Shown here: positions 1-8,038 of the stretch, in pieces | Position numbering within the stretch: position 1 is the first letter of the stretch | How the letters are laid out: each line of letters starts with the position of its first letter | Assembly: GCF_002899695.1 (NCBI RefSeq) | Contig: NZ_PPEL01000024.1 | Coordinates: forward strand, 1-32,894 | Direction of reading: 5' to 3' | DNA length: 32,894 bases | Source of the DNA: Rubneribacter badeniensis | GTDB taxonomy: Bacteria; Actinomycetota; Coriobacteriia; Coriobacteriales; Eggerthellaceae | The notes under the pieces: model-generated | What the model was told of the DNA's origin: nothing | Databases searched by the model: none | Seen by the model: the letters and a program-made list of their open reading frames with translations, nothing else | Made by a program: the position numbers and the translations under genes

Positions 1-465
1 GTGTGGGAGGGCGGGAGGTGCGGGGGCTGACGGGCATCGTGGGGTGGTCAATCGAGAAACAGGCAGACATTCTCATCCGGGGCGCGGGTCGGCTTCTCCA
101 TCCGTCAGCGCGCTCCCATCTTTGGCGGCGCGGTTCGCCGTGGCGACCGGGAAACGTTCGAACCCTTCTTCCTCTTTCGGTTGAGCTTCGGGCACCGAGG
201 CGCGTGGGACATCGGGAGTGCGGTGCGTGTGGAGAGGGGTCGGGCATCGGACGACGGAGTGCGCGCGGACGACTGCTCCGAGGATGCGAGGCGTGCGGGA
301 TGATCGGGGAGCGCGCGGTGCCGGCTTCTCGCGGACATGCGGGGCGTTGCTGCGGGATGCAGCGCGGTATCTGCGGTTCGTCGGAGGTCGTTGGCCGGGT
401 GCTTCGCGCGAGACGTCCGTGCCAATTCCCCCTTTGAGATCGCGCGATCCTGCCATCGTGGCGAG

Positions 466-593
466 AAATCACCGAAATCGGAAGGCTCGCCCAACCGCCG
501 CAGAATCCCCTGTGGAGCGACCTGGCCTTTCGCGAAGAGAAACCTCTTCGGATACCGCAGCGAGGGGGTCGAACCTTCCGATTTCGGTGATTT
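466..593. repeat. Inverted repeat, 24-bp arms (one mismatch)
   Basis: The left arm 466-489 and right arm 570-593 are reverse complements with one mismatch. Weaker similarity continues outward to about 36 bp per arm. The right arm runs into six T at 591-596, so a rightward transcript could form a long hairpin followed by a short U tract. The 80-bp interior shows no gene. Confidence 0.8.
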
Positions 594-631
594 TTTGCCA
601 TTGCGGGCTCCATGTCTCTGTTGAACTGTCG

Positions 632-739
632 TCGGCAGAAGCCGGGTCGGCCCGCCGAGCAAGGCCCCGCCTGTCGGGCGAGAGGGTCTTCCGAAGCGCC
701 GGTGGACCTCGCTCGGCGGGCCGACCCGGCTTCTGCCGA
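632..739. repeat. Perfect inverted repeat, 29-bp arms
   Basis: The arms 632-660 and 711-739 are perfect reverse complements of 29 bp, with a 50-bp spacer. The arm core is GCCGGGTCGGCCCGCCGAGC. The interior contains no gene. Related but imperfect sequence occurs at 1050-1096 (reverse orientation) and 1267-1307 (same orientation), so this is one copy of a dispersed family. Confidence 0.85.
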
Positions 740-1121
740 TTCCGGCTTGACGCAGAGTTCGGCCCGAAACGGCAGAGATCGCCCCTTGGGCATAGGTTCT
801 CCTCCGAAGAAGCGCCCCGAGGGGTCGGCGACGATTTCGGTGAAAATCACGACCTGGGGAAACGCTTCCGTTGGGGCGGGAAGGCGCTCGGCGCCCTATG
901 TGCAAGACGCGATCTGTGCCATTTCGACGCGATGTCCGTGCCAAACCGGGATCGACGCGAGCTCACGTTCTCCTGACATCGAGCCGAGCTTCCTCAGACC
1001 GGACCCCTCGGAAGCCCCCTTCGTCCAACGGGCGGGGCCTTCCGAGGGGTTGGCGGGGCCTTGCTCGGCGGGTCGATCCGGCCCATGCCAATCTTCGTTT
1101 ACCATAGGGCAATGAAAGCTC

Positions 1122-1241
1122 TAGCACAAAATGACGGTTAAGAACGATTTTTCGATCAGATCGGATTTCGTGACCTGGCGTTTCTCCGAAAACGCTCCTC
1201 TAGGAAGCAGGAAAATCGTTCTTAACCGTCATTTTGTGCTA
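1122..1241. repeat. Perfect inverted repeat, 30-bp arms
   Basis: The arms 1122-1151 and 1212-1241 are perfect reverse complements of 30 bp and start AGCACAAAATGACGGTTAAG. The 60-bp spacer holds a second small hairpin (GCGTTT...AAACGC). The arms are AT-richer than their surroundings. The size and layout resemble a MITE or a REP pair. No flanking target duplication was identified. Confidence 0.88.
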
Positions 1242-1728
1242 AGGGGATCGCCTTCCGCTGTTAAACCGGGATTGGCATGGGCCGGGTCGGCTCGTCGTGC
1301 AAGGCTTCGCCATCGCTTCGGAGGTTCCAGCCGGCAAGCAGGAAGCCCCTCCTGGAGCACCCGATCGGGGGCTTCGAGGGGCGATTCGGCGAACGCGGGT
1401 TTGTGTCGATTTTGGTTCACAGCGGAGATCGCCTCTCTGCCAAACTGCCGTTGACAGGGGCGTTGACAGAGGCTGGGTTAGATCGCTGCGTGCGGATTGC
1501 TCGGACGTTTCGGAAGGCCCGCCTGACGGATCGGGGTCTTCCGAGACGTCTGACCAGAAGGGTCCGGCTCGGAATCCGGCGAGCATGAGTTCGCGCCGAT
1601 CCCGGCTTAACGTAAAGGGCTCCATTGCGCATCACATAGGAAGGTGAAACACCTGCTTCTCTTCGGCGCGGTGCGCTTCGGGTTTCGTTTGGTGCGGTTC
1701 GCTGATGTGGTGTTCGTCATGCTCCGTT

Positions 1729-1769
1729 CCCCAATATGTTGTAATTTCGCTATCATATTGTGTTACGAT
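1729..1769 (+). promoter_or_regulatory. nrdAB promoter with candidate NrdR boxes
   Basis: Upstream of nrdA there is a good match to the NrdR-box core CWATATNTWG at 1732-1741 (CAATATGTTG). A half-conserved second box lies at 1748-1763, whose right half ATATTGTGT fits well. The centres are 19 bp apart. A plausible extended -10 (TGT then TACGAT, 1764-1769) follows, so the boxes would cover the region just upstream of it. NrdR is the usual ATP/dATP-sensing repressor of bacterial nrd genes. No nrdR gene is in the window, and the second box is weak. Confidence 0.45.
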
Positions 1770-1819
1770 GACCATCTGCAAAGCGCACCGCAGCCAAGGG
1801 ACGAAGGACGAGAGCCGAC

Positions 1820-4357
1820 ATGCAGATTTCCAAACGCAACGGGACGACGGAGCCGTACGTCGCCGACAAGATCAAACGCGCCATGGGCGCCGCATTCTCC
1901 AGCGTGGGCACGCACCTGGCCGACGACGAAGCCGATCGCCTGGTCGCCGGCATCGAGCGCGCGATGTCCGAAGCGGCGGCGCAAAACGGCGGCGCCGTCG
2001 CGGTCGAGGACGTGCAGGACCTCGTCGAGCGCGCGCTCATGGAGGCGAACCACTACCAGGAGCTCAAAAGCTACATCCTGTACCGCGAGGACCGCGCCCG
2101 CAAGCGCGCCGCCCGCGAGCGCCTGTGCGCGCAGCTGCCCGGCATCGCCGCGCTGCCAAGCGTGCTGGCCTCCGTGCAGAAGGAGTTCGCCGGCGAGGAG
2201 TACGAGCTTGCGCACCTGCACCACAAGTTCCAGTCGTTCGCGAAGCCCGACGCCACCGACGACCAGAAGCTGGCCATGCTCATCAAGGCGGCCGTCGAAC
2301 TGACCACCCAGGAGGCGCCGCGCTGGGAGATCATCGCCGCGCGCCTGCTCATGGTGCAGTTCGACCGCGCCCTTGACGAGCGCATGACCGCCCGCCATAT
2401 CGAGACGTTCGCGCAGAAGGTGGCCTTCCTCACCGAAGAGGGCCTCTACGGCGACTACATCCTCAAGCACTACACGCCCGCCGAGCTGAGCGAGGCCGCC
2501 TCCTTCCTCGACCCCGCCCGCAACAACCTGTTCACCTATGCGGGCCTGCAGCTCTTGCTCGACCGCTACGTCATCCGCACGCACCAGGGCGCGCCGCTCG
2601 AGTCGCCGCAGGAGATGTTCCTCGGCATCGCGCTGCACCTCGCCATGGAGGAGGACCCGGCCGAGCGCCTGGGGTGGGTGCGCCGCTTCTACGACATGCT
2701 GTCCACGCTCAAAGTGACCATGGCCACGCCCACGCTGTCGAACGCGCGCAAGCCGTTCCATCAGCTGTCGTCGTGCTTCATCGACACGGTGCCCGACAGC
2801 TTGGACGGCATCTACCGCAGCATCGACAACTTCGCGAAGGTGAGCAAGTACGGCGGCGGCATGGGCCTGTACTTCGGCAAGGTGCGCGCGTCGGGCAGCG
2901 CCATCCGCGGGTTCGACGGAGCGGCCGGCGGCGTCATCCGCTGGATCCGCCTGGCGAACGACACGGCCGTGGCCGTCGACCAGCTGGGCATGCGGCAGGG
3001 CGCCGTGGCGGTGTACCTGGACGCGTGGCATCGCGACCTGCCCGAATTCCTCGCGCTGCGCACGAACAACGGCGATGACCGCATGAAGGCGCACGACGTG
3101 TTCCCCGCCGTCTGCTACCCCGATTACTTCTGGCAGCAGGCGCGCGACAACATCGAGGGCGACTGGTACCTCATGTGCCCGCACGAGATCGCCACGGTGA
3201 AGGGCTACGCGCTCGAGGACTGTTTCGGCGAGGAATGGACGCGGAAGTACCTCGAATGCGTGGCCGATACGCGCATCAAGAAGCGCGTCATCCCCATCAA
3301 GGACGTCATTCGCCTCATCATCAAGAGCGCGGTGGAAACGGGCACGCCGTTCACGTTCAACCGCGACACGGTGAACCGGGCGAACCCGAACAAGCACCAG
3401 GGCGTCATCTACTGCAGCAACCTGTGCACCGAGATCGCGCAGAACATGGGCGCCATCGAGCAGGTGGAGCAGCGCATCGAGGACGTCGACGGCGAGCAGG
3501 TTGTGGTCACCGTGACGAAGCCGGGCGCGTTCGTGGTGTGCAACCTGGCCAGCCTGTCGCTCGGCCACATCGACGTGGACGACCCGCAGGAGCTGGCGCA
3601 CGTCACCGAAAGCGCGGTGCGCGCGCTCGACAACGTCATCGACCTCAACTTCTTCCCCGTGCCGTACGCTCAGATCAACAACCGGCAGTACCGGCCCATC
3701 GGCCTGGGCGTGAGCGGGTACCACCACATGCTGGCGAAGCGCGGCATCAAGTGGGAGAGCGACGAGCACCTCACGTTTGCCGAGCGCGTGTTCGGCGACG
3801 TGCATTATGCGGCGGTGCGCGCGTCATGCGCCATCGCGCGGGAGAAGGGCGCCTACGCGTTCTTCGAGGGCAGCGGCTGGCAGACGGGCGAGTATTTCCG
3901 CGACCGCGGCCTGGTGGAAGGCCGCTGGGAAGAGCTCGCGCGCGACGTGGCCACCCGCGGCCTGCGCAACGGCTACCTGCTGGCCGTCGCGCCCACCAGC
4001 TCCACCAGCATCATCGCCGGCACGACGGCGGGGCTCGACCCCGTCATGAGCCGGTACTTCCTCGAGGAGAAGAAGAACGGCCTCATGCCGCGCGTGGCGC
4101 CCGAGCTGTCGATGGACACGTTCTGGTACTACAAGAACGCCCACCTCATCGACCAATCGTGGTCGGTGCGCGCCTGCGGCGTGCGGCAGCGCCACATCGA
4201 CCAGGCGCAGAGCATGAACCTGTACATCACGAACGAGTACACGTTTCGCCGCGTGCTCGACCTGTACCTGCTGGCCTGGGAAGAAGGCGTGAAAACCATC
4301 TACTACGTCCGCTCGAAGAGCCTCGAAGTGGAAGAATGTGAAGCTTGCGCTTCGTGA
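1820..4357 (+). CDS. nrdA: Ribonucleoside-diphosphate reductase, alpha (large) subunit, class Ia
   Basis: The protein of 845 residues is the catalytic subunit that reduces ribonucleoside diphosphates to deoxyribonucleotides in the cytoplasm. The N-terminus (about residues 1-95) is an ATP-cone (MQISKRNGTTEPYVADKIKR), the allosteric dATP/ATP site. Active-site cysteines are visible: C319 in HQLSSCFIDT and C536 in NLCTEI, the thiyl-radical cysteine with E538 two residues on. The C-terminal pair C840/C843 in ECEACAS would shuttle electrons from thioredoxin. The YY pair in TIYYVRSKS near the end fits the radical-transfer tyrosines. Start: ATG at 1820 with AAGGA about 11 bases upstream. nrdB follows after 214 bp and encodes the matching radical-generating subunit. 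Length and motifs are normal for class Ia. Confidence 0.96.
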   Translation: MQISKRNGTTEPYVADKIKRAMGAAFSSVGTHLADDEADRLVAGIERAMSEAAAQNGGAVAVEDVQDLVERALMEANHYQELKSYILYREDRARKRAARERLCAQLPGIAALPSVLASVQKEFAGEEYELAHLHHKFQSFAKPDATDDQKLAMLIKAAVELTTQEAPRWEIIAARLLMVQFDRALDERMTARHIETFAQKVAFLTEEGLYGDYILKHYTPAELSEAASFLDPARNNLFTYAGLQLLLDRYVIRTHQGAPLESPQEMFLGIALHLAMEEDPAERLGWVRRFYDMLSTLKVTMATPTLSNARKPFHQLSSCFIDTVPDSLDGIYRSIDNFAKVSKYGGGMGLYFGKVRASGSAIRGFDGAAGGVIRWIRLANDTAVAVDQLGMRQGAVAVYLDAWHRDLPEFLALRTNNGDDRMKAHDVFPAVCYPDYFWQQARDNIEGDWYLMCPHEIATVKGYALEDCFGEEWTRKYLECVADTRIKKRVIPIKDVIRLIIKSAVETGTPFTFNRDTVNRANPNKHQGVIYCSNLCTEIAQNMGAIEQVEQRIEDVDGEQVVVTVTKPGAFVVCNLASLSLGHIDVDDPQELAHVTESAVRALDNVIDLNFFPVPYAQINNRQYRPIGLGVSGYHHMLAKRGIKWESDEHLTFAERVFGDVHYAAVRASCAIAREKGAYAFFEGSGWQTGEYFRDRGLVEGRWEELARDVATRGLRNGYLLAVAPTSSTSIIAGTTAGLDPVMSRYFLEEKKNGLMPRVAPELSMDTFWYYKNAHLIDQSWSVRACGVRQRHIDQAQSMNLYITNEYTFRRVLDLYLLAWEEGVKTIYYVRSKSLEVEECEACAS

Positions 4358-4358
4358 T

Positions 4359-4458
4359 GGTTCCGTCGGCCTGCCGGCCGCCGGAACCTGCCGACGCTGC
4401 GGGGCGCCCTGGCGCCCGATCTCGCGGCGAGGCCGAGGGCTCGCGTACCGAAGTACGC
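4359..4458 (+). other. Structured nrdA-nrdB intergenic region (hairpins)
   Basis: Between nrdA and nrdB lie three strong hairpins. The first, 4359-4388, is GGTTCCG/CGGAACC outside with CGGCC/GGCCG inside, and starts one base after the nrdA stop. The second, 4402-4417, is GGGCGCC/GGCGCCC. The third, 4443-4458, is GCGTAC-CGAA-GTACGC. None has a T tract, so they look like processing, stability or attenuation elements, or an intergenic repeat, rather than a simple terminator. nrdB has no clear promoter of its own. Confidence 0.5.
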
Positions 4459-4571
4459 CATGCCCCGCCCTCCCCACGATCTCGGGACCATGACGCCCTT
4501 CGCTGACTTGCTACGCCAACCTGCGCGTTTCAATATGCGCCCTGCGGGTGCATGGAAGGAGAGAGCTCGCC

Positions 4572-5615
4572 ATGTCTGAACTGAAGAAGAAGCCCCTGTT
4601 CAACCCATTGGGGGATACCGATGTGCTCGACCGGCGGATGATCGGGGGCAACACGACGAACCTCAACGACTTCAACAATATGAAGTACGAGTGGGTGAGC
4701 GACTGGTATCGCCAGGCCATGAACAACTTCTGGATACCCGAGGAGATCAACCTCGGCGTGGACATCAAGGACTACCGCAAGTTGCCCGCGCCCGAGCGGC
4801 GCGCCTACGACAAGATCCTGTCGTTTTTGATTTTCCTCGACAGCTTGCAGACGGCGAACCTGCCCAACGTGGGCGAGTACATCACCGCCAACGAGGTGAA
4901 CTTGTGCCTTGCCGTCCAAACGTTCCAGGAGGCGGTGCACAGCCAGAGCTACAGCTACATGCTCGACACCATCTGCGAACCGCAGGAGCGCAACGACGTG
5001 CTGTACCAGTGGAAAGAGGACGAGCATCTGCTGGCGCGCAACGAGTTCATCGGGAACCTCTACAACGAGTTCCAAGACGACAAGAGCCCCGAGGCGCTCG
5101 CGCGCGTGCTCGTGGCGAACTACATCCTGGAGGGCGTGTACTTCTACAGCGGCTTCATGTTCTTCTACAACCTGGGGCGCAACAACCTCATGCCCGGGTC
5201 GGTGCAGGAGATCCGCTACATCAACCGCGACGAGAACACCCACCTGTGGCTGTTCCGCAGCATCCTCCTAGAGCTCAAGGAGGAGGAGCCGCAGCTGTTC
5301 ACGCCCGAACTGGTGGAGGGGTACCGCGCGATGATCAAGGAAGGCTGCGAGCAGGAGATTCGCTGGGGCCACTACGCCATCGGCGACGAGGTGGCCGGCC
5401 TCAACAAGCAGATGGTCACCGACTACATCCAATATCTGGGGAACTTGCGCTGCACCCAGCTGGGCTTCGAGCCTCTGTACGAAGGCCATGATCGCGAGCC
5501 GGAAAGCATGTCCTGGGTGAGCCAGTTCTCGAACGCGAACATGATCAAGACCGACTTCTTCGAGGCGCGCTCGACCGCCTACGCGAAGTCGAGCGCGTTG
5601 GTGGACGATCTGTAG
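4572..5615 (+). CDS. nrdB: Ribonucleoside-diphosphate reductase, beta (small) subunit, class Ia
   Basis: The protein of 347 residues is the diiron subunit that generates and stores the tyrosyl radical used by NrdA. The ferritin-like iron ligands can be traced: an acidic residue in IFLDSLQTANLPN, E120 and H123 in EAVHSQSY, a second set in KEDEHLLARN, and the last in RDENTHLWLF. Y127, four residues after H123, sits where the radical tyrosine is in class Ia enzymes. A radical that depends on oxygen for assembly is therefore expected. The start at ATG 4572 is chosen because AAGGAGAGAG (from about 4557) lies at good distance. An upstream in-frame ATG at 4548 lacks a site. Confidence 0.95.
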   Translation: MSELKKKPLFNPLGDTDVLDRRMIGGNTTNLNDFNNMKYEWVSDWYRQAMNNFWIPEEINLGVDIKDYRKLPAPERRAYDKILSFLIFLDSLQTANLPNVGEYITANEVNLCLAVQTFQEAVHSQSYSYMLDTICEPQERNDVLYQWKEDEHLLARNEFIGNLYNEFQDDKSPEALARVLVANYILEGVYFYSGFMFFYNLGRNNLMPGSVQEIRYINRDENTHLWLFRSILLELKEEEPQLFTPELVEGYRAMIKEGCEQEIRWGHYAIGDEVAGLNKQMVTDYIQYLGNLRCTQLGFEPLYEGHDREPESMSWVSQFSNANMIKTDFFEARSTAYAKSSALVDDL

Positions 5616-5647
5616 GAGGCGCGCGGGGCAGAACCGGTATGCGTATG

Positions 5648-5657
5648 CAGTATACTG
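5648..5657 (+). promoter_or_regulatory. Palindromic candidate operator/-10 of the mntA-hepT unit
   Basis: CAGTATACTG is a perfect 10-bp palindrome containing a TATACT -10 element (5651-5656), 37 bp before the mntA start. No good -35 was found. Toxin-antitoxin operons often autorepress through a dyad on the -10, so this is a plausible operator. That role is inferred. Confidence 0.4.
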
Positions 5658-5693
5658 TGCACCAGGTGCCGATCGGAAAAGCGAGGTGAAGCT

Positions 5694-6014
5694 ATGCCGC
5701 CGTATGCGCTGGACGAGTTGCGAGACAGGGTTGCGGAAGCGGCCCGAACCTACAACGAGCAGGTTGAAGAGCCGAACAAGATTCGGAAGGTCTCGCTGTT
5801 CGGAAGCTATGCGAAAGGGACGGCGAATTCGGCCTCCGACATCGATCTCCTCGTGTCGTTCACCTCGGCGGTCGTGAGCCTTTTCACCCTTGCAAAGGTT
5901 CTTTCCTCGATGGAACAGCATCTCGAGGCATCGGTCGATGTCGTGCAAGATCCCGTTCCCGATGACTCCCTTCTCGTGATCGAGGAGGTGATCCCGCTGT
6001 ATGAAAGAGGCTGA
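5694..6014 (+). CDS. mntA: MntA-type minimal nucleotidyltransferase antitoxin
   Basis: The 106-residue protein is a minimal nucleotidyltransferase. The signature GS-X10-D-X-D is intact: G37 S38 in LFGSYAKG and D49/D51 in SDIDLLV. In characterised MntA-HepT systems this antitoxin transfers AMP groups to a tyrosine of HepT and silences it. The ATG at 5694 has a GAGGTG site 6-11 bases upstream. The last 14 bases overlap hepT, which indicates translational coupling. Antitoxin-first order matches the known family. The assignment is strong because the neighbour is a HepT with its own motif. The function in this organism is inferred. Confidence 0.88.
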   Translation: MPPYALDELRDRVAEAARTYNEQVEEPNKIRKVSLFGSYAKGTANSASDIDLLVSFTSAVVSLFTLAKVLSSMEQHLEASVDVVQDPVPDDSLLVIEEVIPLYERG

Positions 6015-6348
6015 TCGGCGTATATTGAAGAAGATCGCGACCGAGATCCGCTACCTCGGGCGTCTGCTCGATGGAGTGGATCAGCGGGCATTTCTCGCCG
6101 ACGAAACCATGGAGCGCGCAGCTGCCATGACCTCTATCAACATCGGCGAGCTGGCGAAGCGGCTCAGCGACGAGTTCTATAGCGAGAATCCGGGCAGCGA
6201 GCTCAAGTACGCGGCGAAAACGCGCGACGTGTATGCGCACGGCTACTTCACCTTGTCGTTCGAGGCAGTGTACAAAACCGCCGTCGAGGATTACCCCCGT
6301 GTTGGCAGGTGGATCGAGGAAGCGCTGGAGGGCGCGGATCCGGAATGA
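6001..6348 (+). CDS. hepT: HepT-like ribonuclease toxin (DUF86)
   Basis: The 115-residue all-helical protein belongs to the HEPN/DUF86 family. The RNase motif R-X4-H-X-Y is complete: R75, H80 and Y82 in TRDVYAHGYF. Y82 is the residue that MntA-type antitoxins AMPylate. The gene starts inside mntA (14-base overlap). Its stop overlaps the next gene's ATG as ATGA at 6345-6348, so three genes are likely translated from one message. Known HepT proteins cut RNA, including tRNA in studied cases. The target here is unknown. Nothing suggests decay. Confidence 0.88.
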   Translation: MKEADRRILKKIATEIRYLGRLLDGVDQRAFLADETMERAAAMTSINIGELAKRLSDEFYSENPGSELKYAAKTRDVYAHGYFTLSFEAVYKTAVEDYPRVGRWIEEALEGADPE

Positions 6349-7496
6349 GCGACGACATCGGCGATCGTCCGAAACGCGGCATGCGGAGATTCTTGCTCAA
6401 GCGGATGCTGCTCATCCCGCTCGGGGCCGTCGCGCTCGGGGCGACGATGGCGGCGCGGGCGAACCCCGACGCGGCCGAATGGTACGCGAGCGCGGTGTAC
6501 CCGGCGCTGTCGAGCGTCGTGGGCTTTTTGCCCTCGCTCGCAAGCTTCTCGGTTGCCGAATGGGTTGCGGCGGCGTTCCTGCTGTTCTGCCTCGCCTACC
6601 TTGCGTGCTCGATTCGCGCGGTCATCGTGCGCACGGGCGAGCGCGGCATGGCGGCATATCGCGGCGCGATGGGGGCGCTGGCCATCGTCTGCGTTGCGTT
6701 CTTCCTGTTCACGGCTTTGTGCGGACTGAACTACCACCGCTACACCTTTGCCGAGCATGCCGGTTACGATGTGGAGGGGGCAGACGCCGATTCGGCGCAG
6801 CGCCAAGAGGAACTCGTGTCGCTTACCGCGGCGCTTGCCGACGAGCTGGGGCAAGCCCGGGCGCTGCTGGGCGACGACGCGGACCTGTTCGAGGTCGAGC
6901 CGGGCCAGTTCGAGCGCTACGCGCAGGAGTCGGTCGAAGCCATGCGGAAGCTGGCCGAGCAGTACCCGGTGCTTGAGCGTCCGCTGTACTCGCCGCCGAA
7001 GCCGGTGCTCGCATCCAAGTTGATGTCGTACGCGAACATCGGCGGCGCGTTCTTCCCCTTCACGATGGAGTCGAACGTCAACGTGGACAACCCGTCGTTC
7101 GCGATCCCCTGGGCCATGGCGCACGAGCTGGCGCACCAGTACGGCTTCATGCGCGAGGACGAGGCGAACTTCATAGCCTACCTGGCGTGCAAGGAGTCGG
7201 ACGATGCGCTCATGCGTTACAGCGGGCTCATGCTTGCGTACGACAACGCCCTGAGCGCGCTCAGGAAGGTCGACTTGGAATCGGCGAATGCGATCGCCTC
7301 GGGGTTGTCAGCGGCGGTGCAGCGCGACCTCGCTCAGCGCGCGGAGCACTGGGCGAAGTACGAGGGTCCGGTCCAAGACGTCTCCAACGCCGCCAACGAC
7401 GCCTACTTGAAGGCGAACGACCAAACCGACGGCATGCGCAGCTATGGTCGCATGGTGGATCTCCTGTTGGCCGAGCAGCGGGCGGAGGAGGAGTGA
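6345..7496 (+). CDS. DUF3810-family membrane zinc metallopeptidase
   Basis: The 383-residue protein starts with a basic tail and has three hydrophobic segments in the first about 135 residues: one near LIPLGAVALGATMAA, one near VAAAFLLFCLAYLACSI, and one near IVCVAFFLFTALCGL. A long soluble domain follows with H260-E261-L-A-H264 (MAHELAHQYGF) and a downstream DEANF, which fits a gluzincin-like third zinc ligand. DUF3810 proteins are predicted membrane-anchored peptidases without a known substrate. The ATG at 6345 overlaps the hepT stop. GGAGGG lies about 12 bases before. An upstream in-frame ATG at 6309 would lie deep inside hepT. Coupling to a toxin-antitoxin pair is the unusual feature. Confidence 0.82.
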   Translation: MSDDIGDRPKRGMRRFLLKRMLLIPLGAVALGATMAARANPDAAEWYASAVYPALSSVVGFLPSLASFSVAEWVAAAFLLFCLAYLACSIRAVIVRTGERGMAAYRGAMGALAIVCVAFFLFTALCGLNYHRYTFAEHAGYDVEGADADSAQRQEELVSLTAALADELGQARALLGDDADLFEVEPGQFERYAQESVEAMRKLAEQYPVLERPLYSPPKPVLASKLMSYANIGGAFFPFTMESNVNVDNPSFAIPWAMAHELAHQYGFMREDEANFIAYLACKESDDALMRYSGLMLAYDNALSALRKVDLESANAIASGLSAAVQRDLAQRAEHWAKYEGPVQDVSNAANDAYLKANDQTDGMRSYGRMVDLLLAEQRAEEE

Positions 7497-7696
7497 GGGC
7501 GGCTGTGTGCACGTTGTCGGCTTGGGCGGCGTTCGATCCTCTTTCTCGCGCAGCGCCTTCCTCGCGCGCACGTCCGAATCGCGGTCACGCCGAATCGATG
7601 TCCGAAAACCGCTCGCTTGAGCGCGGGGTTCGCGCTGGACTGAGGCGAGCGACGATGCACCCTGCGCAAGAGGGTCGACGGCAAGGAGGAGGCTTC

Positions 7697-8038
7697 GTGA
7701 CGCAGGCGCAGAAACGCGCAGTGCGTCAGGATCTCAGCCATCCTGGATCGCGCAAGCGTACGCTGCATGCGGCGTGCAGGTCGAGGGGCGCGTTTCGACG
7801 ACCGGGCGTTCGTCGGCGCGTTCCTTGCCGGCATCTGTTGCCGCATCGCCTGTCGAGCGTGCGCCGATGCGAGAATCGCATGCTCTGTGAGGCGACGGCC
7901 GAGATAGGCAACGCGCTTTCCAGCAACGATGCGCAGGAGCGCATGGCGCTCGTGGAGCATTGGCGCCCATGGCACACTCTGCGACCCCTGCGCGCGTGGA
8001 GCCGTCTTGCAGACGAGGCGAAAGGAGCTGCTTCATGA
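7697..8038 (+). pseudogene. Remnant of Ada-AlkA type alkylation-repair gene
   Basis: This stretch keeps a strong ribosome site (AAGGAGGAGG before GTG 7697) but no intact gene. In one frame (about 7788-7850) it reads ARFDDRAFVGAFLAGICCRI, with AC and a further cysteine soon after. That matches the zinc-binding N-domain of Ada (typical pattern RFDGRFFVGV..TGIYCRP.C). In the frame of the GTG, about 7925-8010, it reads EHWRPWHTLRPLRAW, which matches the C-terminal end of AlkA DNA glycosylases (WRPWRSYAA..LW). An intact Ada-AlkA fusion would be over 1.2 kb. Here a frameshift and a large internal deletion have left about 340 bp. The remnant ends 4 bases into ogt, which supports an alkylation-repair operon. 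Recognition is by eye only. Confidence 0.6.

Larger units (their letters stand above)
1..1640. repeat. Non-coding repeat-rich region with long inverted repeats
   Basis: I see no credible gene in this stretch. The open frames on both strands overlap one another, lack recognisable domains and lack good ribosome binding sites. The region is instead packed with dyads, listed separately where strong. Weaker ones are a hairpin at 1004-1049 (arms CCCCTCGGAAG and its near complement), one at 1504-1516/1538-1550 with one mismatch, and a distant pair at 943-964/1587-1608 with three mismatches in 22. The word CGGGATTGGCATG at 1267 recurs at 18255 in another intergenic region. The stretch 1050-1096 is a reverse-oriented relative of 1267-1307. 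This looks like a cluster of REP-like or MITE-like elements rather than a decayed gene. Confidence 0.65.

Noticed and set aside
105-944. Open frames of 80-280 codons in the left 1.6 kb
   Set aside because: Several overlap on both strands, they run through the inverted repeats, they are arginine- and serine-rich, and they have no domains or ribosome sites.
466-1241. CRISPR array
   Set aside because: The repeats are inverted pairs with differing sequences, not regularly spaced direct repeats, and no cas gene is present.
1122-1241. Insertion sequence ends
   Set aside because: The 60-bp interior cannot encode a transposase and no target duplication was seen. At most a MITE-like element.
1763-3805. 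680-codon open frame on the minus strand opposite nrdA
   Set aside because: It is the antisense shadow of a GC-rich gene. The composition is dominated by V, H, A and R, there is no domain, and nrdA is beyond doubt.
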